In this document: positions 25,527 through 36,156 of the stretch, piece after piece
Layout: every line of letters starts with the position of its first letter
How positions within the stretch are numbered: position 1 is the first letter of the stretch
Assembly: GCA_903889565.1 (NCBI GenBank)
Contig: CAISYC010000056.1
Location: 1 to 64,000 of the forward strand
DNA length: 64,000 bases
From: an uncultured beta proteobacterium
GTDB taxonomy: Bacteria; Pseudomonadota; Gammaproteobacteria; Burkholderiales; SG8-41
Direction of reading: 5' to 3'
Translations under genes and position numbers: made by a program
The notes under the pieces: generated by a model
What the model was told of the DNA's origin: nothing
What the model saw: only the letters and a program-made list of their open reading frames with translations
Database searches by the model: none

Positions 25527-26504
25527 TCAGTCAAGCTTGACGCCGAGCCGCTTGCCGATCGTGCCCCATTTGTCGGCGTCGCTCCTCATGACTTTGGCAA
25601 ATTCATCCGGCGTATTGGCGAGCGGCTCGTTGCCCTGGGCGACGAAATTCTGGCGCACGTCGGGCGTGTTGACGATGGCGGCGATCTGCTTCTGGATTTT
25701 GTCGATGATTGCGCGCGGCGTTTTCGCCGGCGCGAGATAACCGTACCAGGTCAGCGCTTCGAAGCCGGGCACGCCGGATTCTGAAATCGTCGGCAGATCG
25801 GGCATGGCCTCCATGCGTTTCAATCCGCCGGTAGCGATCAGGCGCAGGCGGCCGGACTTCCAGTGCGGCATGGTGGTAAACATGTTCGAAAATGCAAACT
25901 GGATTTCTCCGCCGATTTCCGCCGTCACGTAGAGCGCGACGCCCTTGTACGGGATGTGCGTCATCTTGATGCCGGCCATCGAGGCGAACAGTTCGGCAGC
26001 CAGATGCGGCGAGCTTCCCGGCCCTGAAGAACCATAGTTGAGTTTGCCGGCGTTGGTCTTCGCATAGGCAATGAACTCCTGCACGGTTTTCGCCGGCACG
26101 CCGGGATAAAGCTGCATGGTCAGCGGCGTGGCGATGACTTCCGTTACAGGCGCGAAATCCTTGATCGGATCGTACGGCAGCGTGGTGAAGAGTTGCGCGC
26201 TTTGCGCGTGCGTCGAATAGGCAAGCAGCAGCGTGTAACCGTCGGGCACCGCCCTGGCGACAAGTTCGGTGCCGACAATGCCTGACGCGGCGGGCCGGTT
26301 GTCCACCACCACGGCCTGGCCGATGCGTTCGGCAAGGCGCTGGCCGATATAACGCGCGGTGTAATCGCTGCCGCCGCCGGGGGCGAGCGGCACGATGACG
26401 CGGATCGGCCGGTTCGGAAATTCGTTTTGCGCGACGGCAGCGCCCGTCGCAATGGCGGCGACGGCGAGCGTGGCGCAGACCGTCAGTGAGTGGAATTTGA
26501 TCAA
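25527..26504 (-). CDS. Bug-family solute-binding protein
   Basis: About 325 residues from TTG 26504, which follows GGAG and gives a signal peptide ending near GAAVAQ. The open frame upstream to 26642 has a Cys-rich, non-family sequence. Blocks: VIVPLAPGGGSDYTARYI, DNRPAASGIVGTELV, VPDGYTLLLAYS, LPYDPIKDFAPV and THIPYKGVALYVTAEIGGE. The last departs from the usual DLxGG. It heads the minus-strand catabolic set and likely delivers its substrate. Confidence 0.88.
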   Translation of the reverse strand: MIKFHSLTVCATLAVAAIATGAAVAQNEFPNRPIRVIVPLAPGGGSDYTARYIGQRLAERIGQAVVVDNRPAASGIVGTELVARAVPDGYTLLLAYSTHAQSAQLFTTLPYDPIKDFAPVTEVIATPLTMQLYPGVPAKTVQEFIAYAKTNAGKLNYGSSGPGSSPHLAAELFASMAGIKMTHIPYKGVALYVTAEIGGEIQFAFSNMFTTMPHWKSGRLRLIATGGLKRMEAMPDLPTISESGVPGFEALTWYGYLAPAKTPRAIIDKIQKQIAAIVNTPDVRQNFVAQGNEPLANTPDEFAKVMRSDADKWGTIGKRLGVKLD

Positions 26505-26633
26505 GATTATCTGCTCCAGAGTCGGTATTTGAGGCCAGACAGGGAGTGTGCACCAAGTGGCGCAACCGCGACAAGCGCGGGCGGCGGTATACTTTGCGCA
26601 AACAAGCTGCCGGCACGGACAGGGGAGAAAACC

Positions 26634-28661
26634 TTGAAACACATCTGGATTGCAGGCCTGATCGCCTGGTTCATCATCGGTGCCGCCGAAGCCGGCATCA
26701 CGCGTATCGTGATCGACCGCATCGAATCACCGACCTTCGACGGCCGCGAGTTCGGCAGCGCCGGCCGCTTCGAAAAATTTTCGGGCCGCGCCTTCGGCGA
26801 GGTCGATCCGGCCGATCCGCTCAACGCCGGCATCGTCTACATTCAGGATGCGCCGCGCAATGCGCGCGGCCGCGTCGAGTACGTGGTTGACATCAGCATC
26901 ATTCAGCCGCTGGACACCACGAAAGGCAACGGCACGCTGCTCTATGACACCGTCAACCGAGGCGCGCGGCGCGCCTTCGATGTGTTTCATGTCGGCGAGA
27001 ACGGCGGCAACAATCCGTCGAAGATAGTCGATGCCGGCGATGCCTTTCTGCTGCGCCAGGGCTATACGCTGGTGGTGAGCGGCTGGCAGGCCGATATTCC
27101 CCGCCAGGACGACGAAATCATCGCCGACTTTCCGGTCGCCAATCGCGGCGGCAACCAGATCGTGAAAACGATCAATGTCGAATTCATCGTCACCAAGCCG
27201 GTCTACACGCTCAATATCGGCTGGGACAACGGCCGCGCGCTCAAACCCTATCCGCTGGTCGAACGCATCGCCTCGCGCGCGCGCCTGATCCGCCGTGCCA
27301 ACGCCGATGCGCCCGACGAGGTGATTCCGCGCGAAGAATGGTCATTCGGCATCTGCCGCGAGGGCAAGGCGGTGACGCAGAGCAACAACGACATCTGCCT
27401 GCCGGCGGGCTTCTCAACCGACTATGTGTATTACCTGTCTTACCCGGCGATCGATCCGGTGCTGAGCGGGCTGGCGTTTGCCGCTACCCGCGATGTGGTG
27501 TCCTTCCTGCGCTACGAAACGAGCAACGCCAATCCGCTGGTGCAGCATGCCGCGCATGATCCGCAGCCGCTGACCATCAAGCGCACCATCGGTTTCGGCC
27601 GTTCGCAGAGCGGGCGCTTTTTGAAAGATTTCGTTTATCAGGGCTTCAATCAGGACGAATCGAAGCGCATCGTGTTCGACGGCGTGATGGAACTGACCAG
27701 CGGGGGTCGCATGACCAACGTCAATACCGAGTTCGCCTTCCCGGGCCGTTTCTCGACCGCGCTGGTCGGTCACTACACGCCGGGCGACCAGTTTCCGTTT
27801 ACCTATGAAACGCTGACCGATCCGGTCAGCGGACGCACCGACGGTCTGCTTGCCAAATGCCGCGTGCAGGGCGCCTGTCCGAAAATCATGCACATGGATT
27901 CGGGCACCGAACCGTGGGGAGGACGCAATTCGCTCGTCATCACCGATCCGCTCGGCCGCCGCGACGTGACGATACCGGATAACGTGCGCCTCTATTACTT
28001 CGCCGGCACCCAGCATGCGCCGGTGTTGCAGGCGCGCGAAAACGCGCTGTGCCAGAACCCGGTCAATTCGAACCAGTACAAGGAGCCGATGCGCGCGTTG
28101 CTGGTGGCGATGCAGAACTGGCTGTCCACCGGCAAGGCACCGCCGCCCTCCCGCTTTCCGTCGCTGACCGAGCGCACGCTGGTCAAGCCGCTACCGCAGC
28201 GCGAGGCGGGCTTTCCGGAAATTCCGGGTCGCAAATACACCGGCGAGGCCAACCATCTCTACATTAACGATACCGAGGCGGCGTTTCCGCGCCATCTGCC
28301 GGACAAGCAGTACGCGGTGCTGGTGCCGCGCGTCGATCGCGACGGCAACGATGTGCCGGGCATCCGTTCGGTCGCACTGCAAGTGCCGCTGGGCACCTAC
28401 ACCGGCTGGAATCTACGTCGCAAGGGTTTCATGGAGGACCGGTCCTGTTATCTCGACGGTTCGTTCATTCCGTTCGTGCGCTATCGCGTCGATCGCGGCA
28501 ACGATCCGCGGCCCTCGCTCGAAGAACGCTACGGCAGCAAGGCGAATTACCTGCGCCAGGTCGAGGCCGCTGTGCAGCGTCTGCAGAAAGACGGTTTCCT
28601 GCTTGCCGAGGACGCCGAGCGCCTGCTCAGAGAAGCGCGCGAGCGCGACCTCGGTTTGTAG
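26634..28661 (+). CDS. Large exported alpha/beta-hydrolase-domain protein (PF20091-like), copy 1
   Basis: This 675-residue protein starts at TTG 26634 behind AGGGGAGAAAA and has a signal peptide ending near GAAEAG. Hallmarks are the N-terminal GITRIVIDRIESPTFDGREF and YDTVNRGARR, a nucleophile-elbow-like GFGRSQSGRFLKDFVYQGFN, and YYFAGTQHAP before a long C-terminal domain (DRDGNDVPGIRSVALQVPLG). A second copy lies at 37804-39813 with the same block order. The reaction is unknown; an ester or lactone hydrolase in the periplasm is likely. The gene is divergent from the Bug gene across a 129-base gap. Confidence 0.82.
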   Translation: MKHIWIAGLIAWFIIGAAEAGITRIVIDRIESPTFDGREFGSAGRFEKFSGRAFGEVDPADPLNAGIVYIQDAPRNARGRVEYVVDISIIQPLDTTKGNGTLLYDTVNRGARRAFDVFHVGENGGNNPSKIVDAGDAFLLRQGYTLVVSGWQADIPRQDDEIIADFPVANRGGNQIVKTINVEFIVTKPVYTLNIGWDNGRALKPYPLVERIASRARLIRRANADAPDEVIPREEWSFGICREGKAVTQSNNDICLPAGFSTDYVYYLSYPAIDPVLSGLAFAATRDVVSFLRYETSNANPLVQHAAHDPQPLTIKRTIGFGRSQSGRFLKDFVYQGFNQDESKRIVFDGVMELTSGGRMTNVNTEFAFPGRFSTALVGHYTPGDQFPFTYETLTDPVSGRTDGLLAKCRVQGACPKIMHMDSGTEPWGGRNSLVITDPLGRRDVTIPDNVRLYYFAGTQHAPVLQARENALCQNPVNSNQYKEPMRALLVAMQNWLSTGKAPPPSRFPSLTERTLVKPLPQREAGFPEIPGRKYTGEANHLYINDTEAAFPRHLPDKQYAVLVPRVDRDGNDVPGIRSVALQVPLGTYTGWNLRRKGFMEDRSCYLDGSFIPFVRYRVDRGNDPRPSLEERYGSKANYLRQVEAAVQRLQKDGFLLAEDAERLLREARERDLGL

Positions 28662-28860
28662 GCCGCAGGGATACAGCGCATTGCAGGACCCGCCGCCTCT
28701 CGCGACTTCTGTCACGTTCGTTCGCGCGCCGGCGTAAGGCCGGCGCAAGCAATTGCTGCAATCTGTAACAACGGTAAAGCTTTGTTCCAGTGCTGGGCAG
28801 GCCCCATCGTCCGTCGTTTAATTCGACCTGAGGAGTCGAACCAAACCACGGAGGTGTCGC

Positions 28861-29022
28861 ATGTTGACCCTGATTCACTACCTGCCTTATCTCGCCGTCT
28901 TCGCGTTGATCGCATTCTTTCTGGTCCTGTTCAGTGGCGACGAGCGCAAGACGGATTACCGTCGCGCGCCGCGCCAGCAGCATTACCAGTGGAACGACAA
29001 CACGGCGCATCGCGACCGTTGA
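28861..29022 (+). CDS. Small single-span membrane protein, 53 residues
   Basis: A short frame below usual length cut-offs, but well supported: GGAGGT lies 5 bases upstream of the ATG. The product has one clear membrane helix (YLPYLAVFALIAFFLVLF), then a basic and polar tail (DERKTDYRRAPRQQHYQ). It lies 34 bases before the Arg/Asp-repeat protein gene and probably shares its transcript. I do not recognise a family. Confidence 0.66.
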   Translation: MLTLIHYLPYLAVFALIAFFLVLFSGDERKTDYRRAPRQQHYQWNDNTAHRDR

Positions 29023-29056
29023 TTTTCAATTGCAGATTTCAGAGCGGGAGACTCGC

Positions 29057-29365
29057 ATGATCAAAACCATTGCAGTTGCTGTATTCGGTGTGTTCACGTT
29101 CGCCGCGGTGCCGGCGGTGTATGCGCAACCGGCCGATGTGCGTCAGGACAACAAGGACATTCGCCAGGACCGCAAGGATGTTCGCGCTGAGCGGCAGGAT
29201 CGCCGTCAGGACCGCCAGCAGGCGCGCCAGGACCGCGCCAGGGGCGACTACAAAGGCGCGCGCCAGGAACGCCGTGATGCGCACCGGGACACCCGCAACA
29301 TTCATCAGGATCGCAAGGACGTGCATCAGGATCGCCAGCAGCGCCGGCAGGATCGCCATAAATAG
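29057..29365 (+). CDS. Secreted Arg/Gln/Asp repeat protein
   Basis: This 102-residue protein has a signal peptide (to AVYAQ) and then a highly charged mature part built from repeats of the pattern RQDRKDVR, QDRQQAR and HQDRKDVH. The period is about 7 residues, which suggests an extended or coiled-coil rod. GGGAG precedes the ATG at 29057. Similar basic, low-complexity periplasmic proteins occur in many betaproteobacteria without known function. The composition could also reflect repeat expansion in GC-rich DNA. Confidence 0.7.
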   Translation: MIKTIAVAVFGVFTFAAVPAVYAQPADVRQDNKDIRQDRKDVRAERQDRRQDRQQARQDRARGDYKGARQERRDAHRDTRNIHQDRKDVHQDRQQRRQDRHK

Positions 29366-29380
29366 GCCATCGTCGCCAAT

Positions 29381-29408
29381 AAAAACGGGGCACCGCGGCG
29401 CCCCGTTT
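29381..29408 (-). terminator. Intrinsic terminator, mainly for uvrA
   Basis: A GC-rich hairpin (ACGGGGC with GCCCCGT) is followed on the minus strand by five T residues, 45 bases past the uvrA stop. On the plus strand only three T residues follow, so it may also weakly end the small-protein operon. Confidence 0.72.
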
Positions 29409-29452
29409 CATTTGCAGCAACAACCCGAATATGGGCGCGTTCCGGATTGCCG

Positions 29453-32400
29453 TCAGGCCGTGCGTTCGGCCAGAAACTCCGCCAGCACGCGCGCGGTGTG
29501 CGAACGCACCGGTGTGCGCGCAATGTTCAGCGGTGCGTCCTGTGCAACGATCACGCCACCGCCGCTGCCGCCTTCGGGGCCGAGGTCGATGATCCAGTCG
29601 GCGTCGGCCATCACATCGAGGTTGTGTTCGATCACCACCACGGTGTTGCCGGCATCGACCAGGCGGTGCAGCACGCGAATGAGTTTTTCGACGTCGGCCA
29701 TGTGCAGGCCCACCGTAGGCTCGTCGAGCACATAGAGCGTGTGCTTGTCGGCGCCGCCGCGGCCGGGCCGCGCGCCGGCGTCACTGCCGTCGGCCCGCAC
29801 TTTGGCCAATTCGGTGACGAGCTTGATGCGTTGCGCTTCGCCGCCGGACAGCGTCGGGCTTTGCTGACCCAATGTGAGATAACCGAGGCCGACATCCTGC
29901 ATCAGGCGCAGTGCATGATGAATCGACGTGTGCGCGCTGAAGAACTCGACCGCTTCGTCAATGTTCATCGCGAGCACTTCGCCGATCGATTTGCCCTTGA
30001 AGCGCACCGCCAGCGTTTCGTTATCGAAACGCGCGCCGTGGCATTCCTCGCAGAGCACGCGCACGTCCGGCAGGAAACTCATTTCGATGCGCTTGATGCC
30101 CTGACCTTCGCAGGCTTCGCAGCGCCCGCCCTTGGTGTTGAACGAAAAACGGCTCGCCGTATACCCGCGCATGCGCGATTCCGAGGTGTCGGCGAACAGC
30201 TTGCGGATCGCATCGTAGAAGCCGACATAGGTGGCGGGGCAGGAGCGCGGCGTCTTGCCGATCGGTGTCTGATCGACTTCGAGCACGCGGCCGACCTGCT
30301 GCCAGCCTTTGAGATCGGCGCAACCGATCAGCGGCACTGCCTTGCCGGCGTTGTGGCGGCCGACGCGGCGCGCGAGGTTGGCGTGCAGCACGTCGCGCGC
30401 CAGCGTTGATTTGCCGGAACCCGAAACGCCGGTCACCACCGTCAGGCGACCGAGCGGAAAGCGCGCATCGACCTTGCGCAAGTTGTGCAACGAGGCGCCG
30501 ACGATTTCGATTTCCGGTGTGGCTTTTACGACCGGCCGGTTCGGGTGCAGCGGGTGCCGCAGCGGGTCGCGCAGAAAGCGGCCGGTGATCGAGGCCGGAT
30601 TCTTCATCAGTTGATCGGCACTGCCCTCTGCGATGACGTGGCCGCCCTGCTTGCCGGCGCCGGGGCCGAGGTCGATCACATGCGCGGCGCGGCGGATCGT
30701 GTCTTCATCGTGTTCGACCACGAGAAGCGTGTTGCCCTTGGCTTCGAGTTTGGCCAGCGTGTCGAGCAGAATCTTGTTGTCGCGCGGATGCAGACCGATC
30801 GTCGGTTCATCGAGGATGTAGCAGACGCCGCGCAGGTTCGATCCAAGTTGCGCGGCGAGCCGGATGCGCTGTGCTTCGCCGCCGGACAGGGTTGGCGCGG
30901 AACGATCGAGCGCGAGATAACCGAGTCCGACCTGATTGAGGAAGTCGAGCCGAGAATTCAGTTCGGCAACCAGATCGCGCGCGATCTCCGCGTCGCGGCC
31001 TTCGAGTTTGATATCGCGGAAGAGATCGCCGATTTCACCGACGGCTTTTGCCGTGAGTTCGGCGATCGAGCGGCCGTGATAACGCACCGCCAGTGCTTCG
31101 CGATTGAGGCGATGGCCGTTGCACGACGGGCAGGTTTCATTCACTTCCAGCCAGTCGATCCACGAATCGAGCACGTGGTCTTCGGTGCCGGCATTGGCGC
31201 GTTCATCGTCCCACTTCACATCGGTGAGTTTCAAGCCGGTACCGTAGCAGTCGCCGCACCAGCCGTGACGCGAGTTGAACGAGAAGAGACGCGGATCGAG
31301 TTCCGGAAAACTGCGCCCGCAGGACGGGCAGGCGCGCTTGATCGAAAACACCGTCTGCGTCATCTGCGCCAGCGCGGGGTTGTTTTCATTCATCGCGCGT
31401 TCGAGCGCTTCGAGCGGTGCGAGCACCTGCACCACGCCCTTGCCGTAGTCGAGTGCTTCAGCGAGTGCCTTGCGCAAGACTGGTTCATTGTCGGCGGCGA
31501 CGCGCACATCGGCGACCGGTAGCTCGATCGAATGTTCCTTGAAGCGGTCAAGTCGCGGCCAGCGCGCCGTCTCGATGAATTCGCCATCGACTCTGAGATG
31601 CGTGTAACCCTTGCCGCGCGCCCACTTGGCGAGATCGGTATAGAAACCCTTGCGCGACACGATCAGCGGCGCCAGCAGGCCGATGCGCACGCCCTTATAG
31701 TCGCGCATGATGCGCGCCACCATGGCGTCGAGCGTCTGCGGTTCGATCGCGCAGTCGCAGTCCGGGCAATGCTGAGTACCGAGCTTCACGTAGAGCAGGC
31801 GCAGAAAGTGATAGATCTCGGTCAGCGTGGCCACCGTGCTCTTGCGGCCACCGCGGCTGGTCCGCTGTTCGATTGCGACGGTGGGCGGAATGCCGAAAAT
31901 CGCATCGACGTCGGGTTTGGACGCCGGCTGCACGAACTGCCGCGCGTAGGCGTTGAGTGATTCCAGATAACGCCGCTGGCCCTCGGCGAACACGATATCG
32001 AAAGCCAGTGTCGATTTGCCCGAACCGGACACGCCGGTGACGACGGTGAACTGGTTGCGCGGAATCTCGACGTTGATGTTCTTGAGGTTGTGCTCGCGGG
32101 CGTTGTGTATGGAGATCGTTTGACGATCTTGTTGTGCCGGTCGCCTGGCGCGGTCGCGCACGGCCGGCTCACGAACTGCCGGGGTGGTGCCGCCACTCAG
32201 CGCAAATTCATACTCCGCCAGCGCCTTGCCGGTATGCGAGAGTTTTTCCCACATGATGTCCTGCGGCCGGCCGGTGCAGATCACTTCACCACCGGCGTCG
32301 CCGCCTTCGGGGCCGAGGTCGATGATCCAGTCGCTGGCGGCGATGACGTCGAGGTTGTGTTCGATCACGATCAGCGAATGGCCGGCGGCGATCAGCTGGC

Positions 32401-35317
32401 GAAAAGCGCGCAGCAGCTTGGCGACGTCATCGAAGTGCAGGCCGGTGGTCGGCTCGTCGAACAGGAACAGTTTGCCGAGCGTGGTTGCCGCTGCTTTGGC
32501 CTTGCTGCCCGTTTCATTTTTCTTGACCACACTTTCCACCAGATGCCCGGCGAGCTTCAGGCGCTGCGCTTCGCCGCCCGACAGCGTTGGCACCGGTTGC
32601 CCGAGCCTCAAATATTCGAGGCCGACGTCGGCAAGCGGCTTCAGCGCCGCCTGCACCGCATCATGCGCGGCGAAAAAAGCGAGCGCTGCGCTGACCGTCA
32701 TGTCGAGCACGTCGGCGATCGATTTGCCGTCGATCTGCACTTCGAGGATTTCGGCGCGGAAGCGGCGGCCGTCGCAATCCGGGCAGCGCAGATAAACATC
32801 CGACAGAAACTGCATCTCGACGTGTTCGAAGCCGTTGCCGCCGCAGGCCGGGCAGCGGCCGTTGCCGGAGTTGAAGCTGAAAGTGCCGTGCGTGTACTGG
32901 CGCTCGCGCGCCAGCGGCGTCTTCGCAAACAGATCGCGGATCGATTCGAAAGCGCCGACGTAGACCGCCGGATTCGACCGCGTCGTTCTGCCGATCGGCG
33001 TCTGATCGACCATGACGACGTCGCCGATCAGATGATGGCCGTGAATGGCGCGATGCTTGCCCGGCGTTTCGGTCGGCTTGCCCTTGTGTTTCAACAGCGC
33101 AGCGTAGAGCACATCCTGCATCAACGTCGATTTGCCCGATCCCGACACGCCGGTGACGCAGACGAGCCGATTGAGCGGCAGTTTGACGTCGATGTTCTTC
33201 AGATTGTGTTCAGTCGCACCGAGAATTTCGAGCGCCGGGCCGCCGGTTGCCAGTGGCGCTGCGGGTTCGTGCGCGCGTTTGCGGCCGGACAGATAGGCGC
33301 CGGTCAGAGACCGCGCCTCGTTCTTCACGACCTCGGGGGTATCAAAGCAAACGATCTCGCCGCCGCGTTCGCCCGGCCCCGGCCCGATATCGAGCAGACG
33401 GTCGGCGGCAAACATGATCTGCGGATCGTGTTCGACCACCACCAGCGTATTGCCGGCATCGCGCAGTTTCTGCATGACCGCGATGATCTGGCCCATGTCG
33501 CGCGGATGCAGGCCGATCGACGGTTCGTCAAGCACGAACAGCGTGTTGACCAGCGAGGTGCCGAGCGCGGTGGTGAGGTTGATGCGCTGCACCTCGCCGC
33601 CTGATAGCGTGCGCGACTGGCGGTCAAGCGTCAGATAACCGAGGCCGACTTCGCACAGATAGGAGAGACGCGCGCGCACTTCCTTCAATAGCAGGTCAGT
33701 TGCCTCGTCCATCGCTGCGGGCAGATGAAGATGGTCAATGAGCTGGCGTGTGCGCGCAATCGGCAGCAGCATCAGATCATGCACGGTCAGGCCGGGCAGG
33801 GCGCGCAGGATTTCGTCGTCGAACTTCGTGCCCTTGGCGCGATAACGCAGCGTCGGTTTCAGCACGCTGTCGGCATCGCTCTTGCTGCCCAATCGCCAGG
33901 CCAGCGCATCGGGCTTGAGGCGCGCACCGTCGCAGGTTGTGCACGTTGTATACGCGCGATACTTCGACAGCAGCACGCGGATGTGCATCTTGTAGGCTTT
34001 GGTTTCCAGCCACTTGAAGAAATGCCGCACGCCGTACCAGGTGCCGGGCCAGGACTTGCGCCAGCTGACCCAGTTGTCTTCGCCTTCAAGTACCCAGTGT
34101 TTTTGCTTCGCCGTCAGCTCGCGCCACGGCGTGTCGAGCGGAATCCCGCGCAGCTTCGCGTATTTGAGTATGTCGTCCTGACACTCGCTGAAGGAGGGCG
34201 TCTGCCACGGCCGCACCGCGCCGTCGCGGATCGATTTCGATTCGTCCGGCACGATGAGACCGAAGTCGATGCCGATCACGCGCCCGAAGCCGCGGCAGTC
34301 TTCGCAGGCGCCGACCGGCGAGTTGAATGAAAACAAACTCGGCGTCGGGTCGTTGTAGTGAATGTCGCAGTCGGCGCAATGGAGATCGGAGGAAAATTTC
34401 CAAACCGTTTCACCCCCATCCCTGCTTTCCCCCCTCGAGGGGGAAGGAGCATGTTCCCCTCCCGCCTTGAGGGGGAGGGACGCTTGCGACACGGCGTTCG
34501 CGGAGCGATCCGGAGCGGGAGCGAGCGCCGGGCGAGCTTCCCGCAAGCGGCTGGCTTCGCCAGTAACGTGTCCGCTTGCCGGGGTGGGGGGTGAATTTTC
34601 ATCACTATCCGCAAGCGGATAGATATTCACTCTACCTTGCCCCACCCGCAATGCCGCCTCCAGTGCCTCGATCACCCGCGCCGGCTCGACACTGCCGAAG
34701 CGGAAACGATCCTGCACGATCTCAAGCAGATTTTTTTCTTTGCGGTGGATGCGGTCGTAACCTTGCGCCGCCAGCAGCGCCAGCACTTCTTTTTCCGAAA
34801 AATTCTTCGGCACCGCTACCGGAAAGGTGACGATCAGTCGCGGATCGCCGGCAAGTTCGGCGCGCGTTTTCAGTGCTGCCAGTATGCTGGCCGGCGTATC
34901 GCGCTGGATCGATTGTCCGCAGCCGCGGCAGAACAACTGCGCGGCGCGTGCGAACAGCAGCTTCAGGTGATCGTTCAGTTCCGTCATGGTGCCGACCGTC
35001 GAACGCGAGGTGCGCACGGGGTTGGTCTGGTCGATCGCGATCGCCGGCGGGATGCCGTCGATGGCATCGACCTGCGGCTTGTCCATGCGGTCGAGGAACT
35101 GCCGCGCGTAGGGCGAGAAGGTCTCGACGTAGCGGCGCTGGCCCTCGGCGTAGAGCGTGTCGAACACCAGCGAGGATTTGCCCGAGCCGGAGACGCCGGT
35201 GACGACGATCAGTTCGTTCAGCGGCAGCGCCAGCGACAGGTTCTTGAGGTTGTTTTGACGTGCGCCCGTGATAACAATGGCGTCGTTGCGGTCTTGCAGG
35301 TTGTCGCGGGAATTCAT
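29453..35317 (-). CDS. uvrA: Tandem-duplicated ('dimeric form') excinuclease ABC subunit UvrA
   Basis: This 1954-residue protein is twice the usual UvrA length. It holds four ABC ATPase cores: four Walker A sites ([10 protein letters not shown]), four LSGGE signatures and four Walker B sites ending [33 protein letters not shown] and [11 protein letters not shown]. Several CxxC zinc modules are present (CRGCG, CADCD, CPACGG, CPSCG, CEACEG). UvrA scans DNA for bulky lesions and loads UvrB; here the two protomers are fused. Such 'dimeric form' proteins are known in Burkholderiales, usually beside a normal uvrA. The ATG at 35317 starts directly at the family N-terminus. Residues ~241-303 are an insertion encoded by a repeat element (34409-34595). 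Confidence 0.92.
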   Translation of the reverse strand: MNSRDNLQDRNDAIVITGARQNNLKNLSLALPLNELIVVTGVSGSGKSSLVFDTLYAEGQRRYVETFSPYARQFLDRMDKPQVDAIDGIPPAIAIDQTNPVRTSRSTVGTMTELNDHLKLLFARAAQLFCRGCGQSIQRDTPASILAALKTRAELAGDPRLIVTFPVAVPKNFSEKEVLALLAAQGYDRIHRKEKNLLEIVQDRFRFGSVEPARVIEALEAALRVGQGRVNIYPLADSDENSPPTPASGHVTGEASRLREARPALAPAPDRSANAVSQASLPLKAGGEHAPSPSRGESRDGGETVWKFSSDLHCADCDIHYNDPTPSLFSFNSPVGACEDCRGFGRVIGIDFGLIVPDESKSIRDGAVRPWQTPSFSECQDDILKYAKLRGIPLDTPWRELTAKQKHWVLEGEDNWVSWRKSWPGTWYGVRHFFKWLETKAYKMHIRVLLSKYRAYTTCTTCDGARLKPDALAWRLGSKSDADSVLKPTLRYRAKGTKFDDEILRALPGLTVHDLMLLPIARTRQLIDHLHLPAAMDEATDLLLKEVRARLSYLCEVGLGYLTLDRQSRTLSGGEVQRINLTTALGTSLVNTLFVLDEPSIGLHPRDMGQIIAVMQKLRDAGNTLVVVEHDPQIMFAADRLLDIGPGPGERGGEIVCFDTPEVVKNEARSLTGAYLSGRKRAHEPAAPLATGGPALEILGATEHNLKNIDVKLPLNRLVCVTGVSGSGKSTLMQDVLYAALLKHKGKPTETPGKHRAIHGHHLIGDVVMVDQTPIGRTTRSNPAVYVGAFESIRDLFAKTPLARERQYTHGTFSFNSGNGRCPACGGNGFEHVEMQFLSDVYLRCPDCDGRRFRAEILEVQIDGKSIADVLDMTVSAALAFFAAHDAVQAALKPLADVGLEYLRLGQPVPTLSGGEAQRLKLAGHLVESVVKKNETGSKAKAAATTLGKLFLFDEPTTGLHFDDVAKLLRAFRQLIAAGHSLIVIEHNLDVIAASDWIIDLGPEGGDAGGEVICTGRPQDIMWEKLSHTGKALAEYEFALSGGTTPAVREPAVRDRARRPAQQDRQTISIHNAREHNLKNINVEIPRNQFTVVTGVSGSGKSTLAFDIVFAEGQRRYLESLNAYARQFVQPASKPDVDAIFGIPPTVAIEQRTSRGGRKSTVATLTEIYHFLRLLYVKLGTQHCPDCDCAIEPQTLDAMVARIMRDYKGVRIGLLAPLIVSRKGFYTDLAKWARGKGYTHLRVDGEFIETARWPRLDRFKEHSIELPVADVRVAADNEPVLRKALAEALDYGKGVVQVLAPLEALERAMNENNPALAQMTQTVFSIKRACPSCGRSFPELDPRLFSFNSRHGWCGDCYGTGLKLTDVKWDDERANAGTEDHVLDSWIDWLEVNETCPSCNGHRLNREALAVRYHGRSIAELTAKAVGEIGDLFRDIKLEGRDAEIARDLVAELNSRLDFLNQVGLGYLALDRSAPTLSGGEAQRIRLAAQLGSNLRGVCYILDEPTIGLHPRDNKILLDTLAKLEAKGNTLLVVEHDEDTIRRAAHVIDLGPGAGKQGGHVIAEGSADQLMKNPASITGRFLRDPLRHPLHPNRPVVKATPEIEIVGASLHNLRKVDARFPLGRLTVVTGVSGSGKSTLARDVLHANLARRVGRHNAGKAVPLIGCADLKGWQQVGRVLEVDQTPIGKTPRSCPATYVGFYDAIRKLFADTSESRMRGYTASRFSFNTKGGRCEACEGQGIKRIEMSFLPDVRVLCEECHGARFDNETLAVRFKGKSIGEVLAMNIDEAVEFFSAHTSIHHALRLMQDVGLGYLTLGQQSPTLSGGEAQRIKLVTELAKVRADGSDAGARPGRGGADKHTLYVLDEPTVGLHMADVEKLIRVLHRLVDAGNTVVVIEHNLDVMADADWIIDLGPEGGSGGGVIVAQDAPLNIARTPVRSHTARVLAEFLAERTA
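34409..34595. repeat. MITE-like repeat inserted in frame within uvrA
   Basis: About 187 bases bounded by imperfect inverted ends (TTCACCCCCATCCC and GGGGTGGGGGGTGAA) hold a CCCCCTCGAGGGGG palindrome and a second CCCTCC/GGGAGGG hairpin. In uvrA they encode low-complexity Pro/Ser/Gly sequence between two conserved UvrA blocks, with the frame kept open. Short elements of this make-up are normally intergenic in betaproteobacteria. Confidence 0.65.
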
Positions 35318-35441
35318 GGCTTCAGGCGGGGGGCAGGGCGTTTTCTGGATACGTATTCTACAGTGCTGAGCGGCATGACCTGCATCAAGTGGCAGCGCTG
35401 CGAACTGCTGGTATGCTGGCGGCTCGAAAACGGAGAATCGT

Positions 35442-35969
35442 GTGAACAAACCGCTGCTGGAATGGTCTGAGGCGCTGGCCCTCGACCAGCAAACCATGGA
35501 CGACACGCACCGCGAGTTCGTCGAACTGCTGAACCGCGTCGCCGCCCTGCCGGACAACGAATTACTCGCCGGCCTCGACGATTTCATCAAACACACCGAG
35601 GAACATTTCGGCCAGGAAGAGCGCTGGATGCAGGAGTTCGCCTTTCCGCCGGCGCACTGCCATCAGGGCGAACACGCCAATGTGCTCGAAGTCATCCGCG
35701 AAGTCAGAAAGCGCGTCGCCGACGGCCAGGTGCAGCTGGGCAAGACGCTGACCGATGCACTGGCCGAATGGTTTCCGCAGCACGCCGGTTCGATGGACGC
35801 GATACTCGCGCTCTACATGAAGCAGATCGGTTACGTGCCCGGCGCCGACAACTCCGCCGCGATCGCCGTTGCCGCGGCAGCCAATGCGGCACAGGCCGCA
35901 CCCGGTTGTTCACCGGGCGCCGATGCCTGCGGGCATGGAGCGCCAGCGGAAGCTGGTCAACAATCGTAG
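35442..35969 (+). CDS. Bacteriohemerythrin
   Basis: This 175-residue protein has the four-helix hemerythrin fold with the di-iron ligands in order: H in DDTHREF, HTEEHFGQEE (His and Glu), H in CHQGEH, and the last helix HAGSMD (His and Asp). It binds O2 reversibly and may serve as oxygen store or sensor in the cytoplasm. GTG 35442 follows CGGAGA. After the domain comes an Ala-rich tail ending CSPGADACGHG, unusual for the family. The stop codon is the first three bases of a REP-like repeat. uvrA is divergent, 124 bases away. Confidence 0.88.
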   Translation: MNKPLLEWSEALALDQQTMDDTHREFVELLNRVAALPDNELLAGLDDFIKHTEEHFGQEERWMQEFAFPPAHCHQGEHANVLEVIREVRKRVADGQVQLGKTLTDALAEWFPQHAGSMDAILALYMKQIGYVPGADNSAAIAVAAAANAAQAAPGCSPGADACGHGAPAEAGQQS

Positions 35970-36054
35970 GCGGATGAGCGTAGCGTAATCCGCCGGATGT
36001 GCCTTGTAGCAATCGTCTTTCATTCGGCGGAAGGCGCTGCGCTTTTCCGCCCTA
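35967..36054. repeat. REP-like inverted pair, GCGGAT...ATCCGC type
   Basis: TAGGCGGATGAGCGTAGCGT on the left is matched by an inverted, diverged copy ending TTTTCCGCCCTA on the right. The left copy supplies the hemerythrin stop codon. A third single copy lies at 37115-37150. Confidence 0.7.
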
Positions 36055-36070
36055 CAGAGCTGCAGAATCC

Positions 36071-36156
36071 TAGGGTGGGTTGAGCGCAGCGATACCCATC
36101 AATTGCAGCGCTTTATCCGTTGCTGGGTATCGGCCGTGCGGCCTCAACCCATCCTA
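36071..36156. repeat. REP-like inverted pair, GGGTTGAG...ATACCCA type
   Basis: TAGGGTGGGTTGAGCGCAGC and a rightward inverted copy (CTCAACCCATCCTA) frame about 50 bases. The right arm covers the stop codon and last residues of the EamA transporter gene. Confidence 0.7.

Noticed and set aside
29453-35317. Two separate uvrA genes misassembled into one
   Set aside because: The joined halves are unlike each other in sequence detail, the join has no stop or frameshift, and single-chain double UvrA proteins are known in related bacteria.
35380-35395. CTG-N10-CAG, a possible LexA box upstream of uvrA
   Set aside because: The ends fit but the ten middle bases are not AT-alternating as in real SOS boxes; such a match is expected by chance.
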